DNA from: Parietichytrium sp. I65-24A
Taxonomy: Eukaryota > Sar > Bigyra > Thraustochytrida > Thraustochytriidae
Direction: 5' to 3'
DNA length: 64,000 nucleotides
NCBI GenBank assembly: GCA_012862575.1
Contig: BLSF01000002.1
Span: forward strand, 1,178,001 to 1,242,000
In this document: positions 62,638 through 64,000 of the stretch, one piece after another
Layout: each line of letters opens with the position of its first letter
Numbering within the stretch: position 1 is the first letter of the stretch
The notes under the pieces: model-generated
Told to the model about the DNA's origin: nothing
The model's input: the letters and a program-made list of their open reading frames with translations, nothing else
The model's database searches: none
Position numbers and translations under genes: made by a program

Positions 62638-64000
62638 ATGAAGTCTATTCAAGGGCTGCCTCGCAGGGGCAGCATGTTGTTGAAGAAGCGCCTGGGCCGC
62701 AAAGGCTCCAAGCATAGCAGCATGTATGAAGTGGAGAGTAATGCGTCCGTGACCAGCGAGGTCCCCGATGACATCTCGATAGCAGATGAGGATGATGCGA
62801 ACGTGGCTGGGCTCGTCGTGTTTCTCGACTACGCCGAGAACCTCCCTTCCGCGGACATGAACGGCTTCTCGGACCCCTACGTGGTTTTCAAAACCAACTC
62901 GGGCAAGCACAAGTCCTCCGTGGTGAAGAAGACTTTAAACCCAAGCTGGCAGGAGGAATTTTTCATTGCCGCAGAGCCTGACTTTACCAAGTTGAGTATT
63001 GAAGTCCGTGACAAGGATACTGTCGGCTCCGAGTCTCTAGGCGTTGCAACTGTGGACTTGAGCGGTGTCACCATGAATGGGCAGCCCGAGTCTTTTGAGG
63101 TCAACCTGATTGCGGTAAAAAAGAAGAGGGAGTCAAAGCAAAGTGCAGGGACGGTACACTTGACAGTGAAGCGCGTCATGCGAACTGCTGGCCAAGCAGC
63201 GCAAGGCGCAAAATCTTGGAGCGCGACCAAATTCTCCAAAAAGCAAGTCATCGTGGAGCTCATTCAAGGGCTGCATCTTTTGGCGATGGATATGAATGGT
63301 AAAAGCGACCCGTACGCATCTCTAAGAATCGGGAAGGTCAAGCACAAGAGCAAAGTTATCAGTCGTACGCTGAACCCAAAGTGGCGACAGCGGTTCGAAT
63401 TTGTACTTGATGAAAAGCTTGATAGCATTCCGCCCCTTTCCGTTGAGCTTTACGACAGAGACCTGCTGAGCAAGAATGACGCTATGGGCGAGTTTGAGGT
63501 GGACATCTCGAAGCTTAAGCCCCATATTGTTCACGACAACTGGTACGACGTGATGAAGAAGGGCAAGCCAGCCGGAAATGTGCAATTGCAAATCACGATT
63601 CTTGACCAGAACGCTTCGACCTCTCTTTCGAAGGAAGAGAAGTCGCTCCGCACCGGGACTCTCAAGGCGCATATTATTCGAGCCAAGCATTTGCGAGCGG
63701 GAGACAAGATGAGCGGTCTCAGCGATCCCTTCGTGGAAATTCAGGTGGGAAAATCTCGAGTGAGGTCTGTCGTGATCCCCCGTACACTCAAACCAGAGTT
63801 TGACTGCGTCCTCGAGATCCCAGTGACCGACATATACTCTGTCGTCAAGGTCACGTTGTGGGATTACGACTCGAAATCCAAGCCAGATTTTCTCGGTTGC
63901 TTCTGTGTCCCACTGTTGAAGATCAAGAACGGAAGCATCGAAACCTACGGCCTGAAGAACAAAGACATGAGCAGACCTTTCAAAGGGGACGTGAGAATCG
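62638..64000 (+). CDS. MCTP-like multiple-C2-domain membrane protein, N-terminal part
   Basis: An ATG at 62638 opens 454 codons to the window edge. After about 55 basic and acidic residues come three C2 domains. C2A is at about 58-170 (NGFSDPYVVFKTNSGKHKSS, TLNPSWQEEF), C2B at about 205-315 (MNGKSDPYASLRIGKVKHKS, TLNPKWRQRFEF, VELYDRDLLSKND), and C2C from about 340 (GLSDPFVEIQVGKS, VTLWDYDSKSKPDFLG). The third ends with VPLLKIKNGSIETYGLKNKD, the signature at that place in MCTPs. Each domain keeps most Ca2+-binding Asp residues. MCTPs are ER-anchored proteins with two C-terminal membrane spans that work at membrane contact sites; that part lies beyond the window. Extended synaptotagmins are less likely because no SMP domain precedes the C2s. 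Confidence 0.82.
   Translation, partial: MKSIQGLPRRGSMLLKKRLGRKGSKHSSMYEVESNASVTSEVPDDISIADEDDANVAGLVVFLDYAENLPSADMNGFSDPYVVFKTNSGKHKSSVVKKTLNPSWQEEFFIAAEPDFTKLSIEVRDKDTVGSESLGVATVDLSGVTMNGQPESFEVNLIAVKKKRESKQSAGTVHLTVKRVMRTAGQAAQGAKSWSATKFSKKQVIVELIQGLHLLAMDMNGKSDPYASLRIGKVKHKSKVISRTLNPKWRQRFEFVLDEKLDSIPPLSVELYDRDLLSKNDAMGEFEVDISKLKPHIVHDNWYDVMKKGKPAGNVQLQITILDQNASTSLSKEEKSLRTGTLKAHIIRAKHLRAGDKMSGLSDPFVEIQVGKSRVRSVVIPRTLKPEFDCVLEIPVTDIYSVVKVTLWDYDSKSKPDFLGCFCVPLLKIKNGSIETYGLKNKDMSRPFKGDVRI

Overview
The window is nuclear DNA of a unicellular flagellated eukaryote. Genes are long, mostly intronless, and recognisable as eukaryotic: dynein regulatory complex subunit DRC5, a 4817-residue HYDIN-type axonemal protein, a cohesin SCC3/STAG subunit, a PP6-type phosphatase, SPF30, a tRNA m3C methyltransferase, an MCTP-type C2 protein and a SHPRH/RAD5-like helicase-ligase. 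The few introns are short (69-213 nt) with GTAAGT or GTGAGT donors. Three genes have AATAAA signals 40-60 nt past the stop. Flagellar genes, FTR1, a GH19 chitinase, Cys-rich secreted proteins and sparse introns would fit a stramenopile such as a labyrinthulomycete/thraustochytrid. That assignment is an inference; no rRNA or other marker is present to settle it.

Layout. 1-2.6 kb: two minus-strand genes, DRC5 (cut by the window edge) and an FTR1 iron permease. 2.6-6.8 kb: a divergent intergenic region rich in simple repeats. 6.8-21.3 kb: one intronless gene for the giant ASH/MSP-repeat protein. 21.6-23.6 kb (minus): a secretory Kelch-TM-RING-H2 protein. 26.3-31.6 kb: the SHPRH-like helicase with a RING finger and one intron. 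32.8-34.7 kb: a protein with an N-terminal MGC lipid-anchor motif, three cyclic-nucleotide-binding domains and an RGS domain. 35.0-36.8 kb (minus): a secreted Cys-rich repeat protein. 38.2-45.4 kb: an unrecognised coiled-coil/basic protein, STAG cohesin, and an ARL2BP-like protein (minus). 47.6-49.5 kb: a GH19 chitinase. 50.2-50.9 kb: an isolated retroelement gag-like ORF. 51.6-58.4 kb: a three-exon METTL2/6/8-type methyltransferase, SPF30 (minus), a folate-receptor-like type I membrane protein, a three-exon coiled-coil protein (minus) and PPP6C (minus). 59.9-64 kb: an HSL-type alpha/beta hydrolase, a doubtful small membrane protein (minus), and the start of an MCTP-like protein running off the right edge.

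Organisation. Neighbouring genes often converge, with stops sometimes only 40-110 bp apart, while divergent pairs are separated by 0.7-4 kb of repeat-rich DNA holding no convincing gene. There is no sign of operons. Functional links are thematic: DRC5, the HYDIN-like protein and perhaps the ARL2BP-like protein belong to cilium biology. The most unusual architectures are the triple-CNB/RGS protein and the Kelch-TM-RING-H2 protein. Some start positions were moved inward to the first ATG because the longest open frames begin at non-ATG codons.
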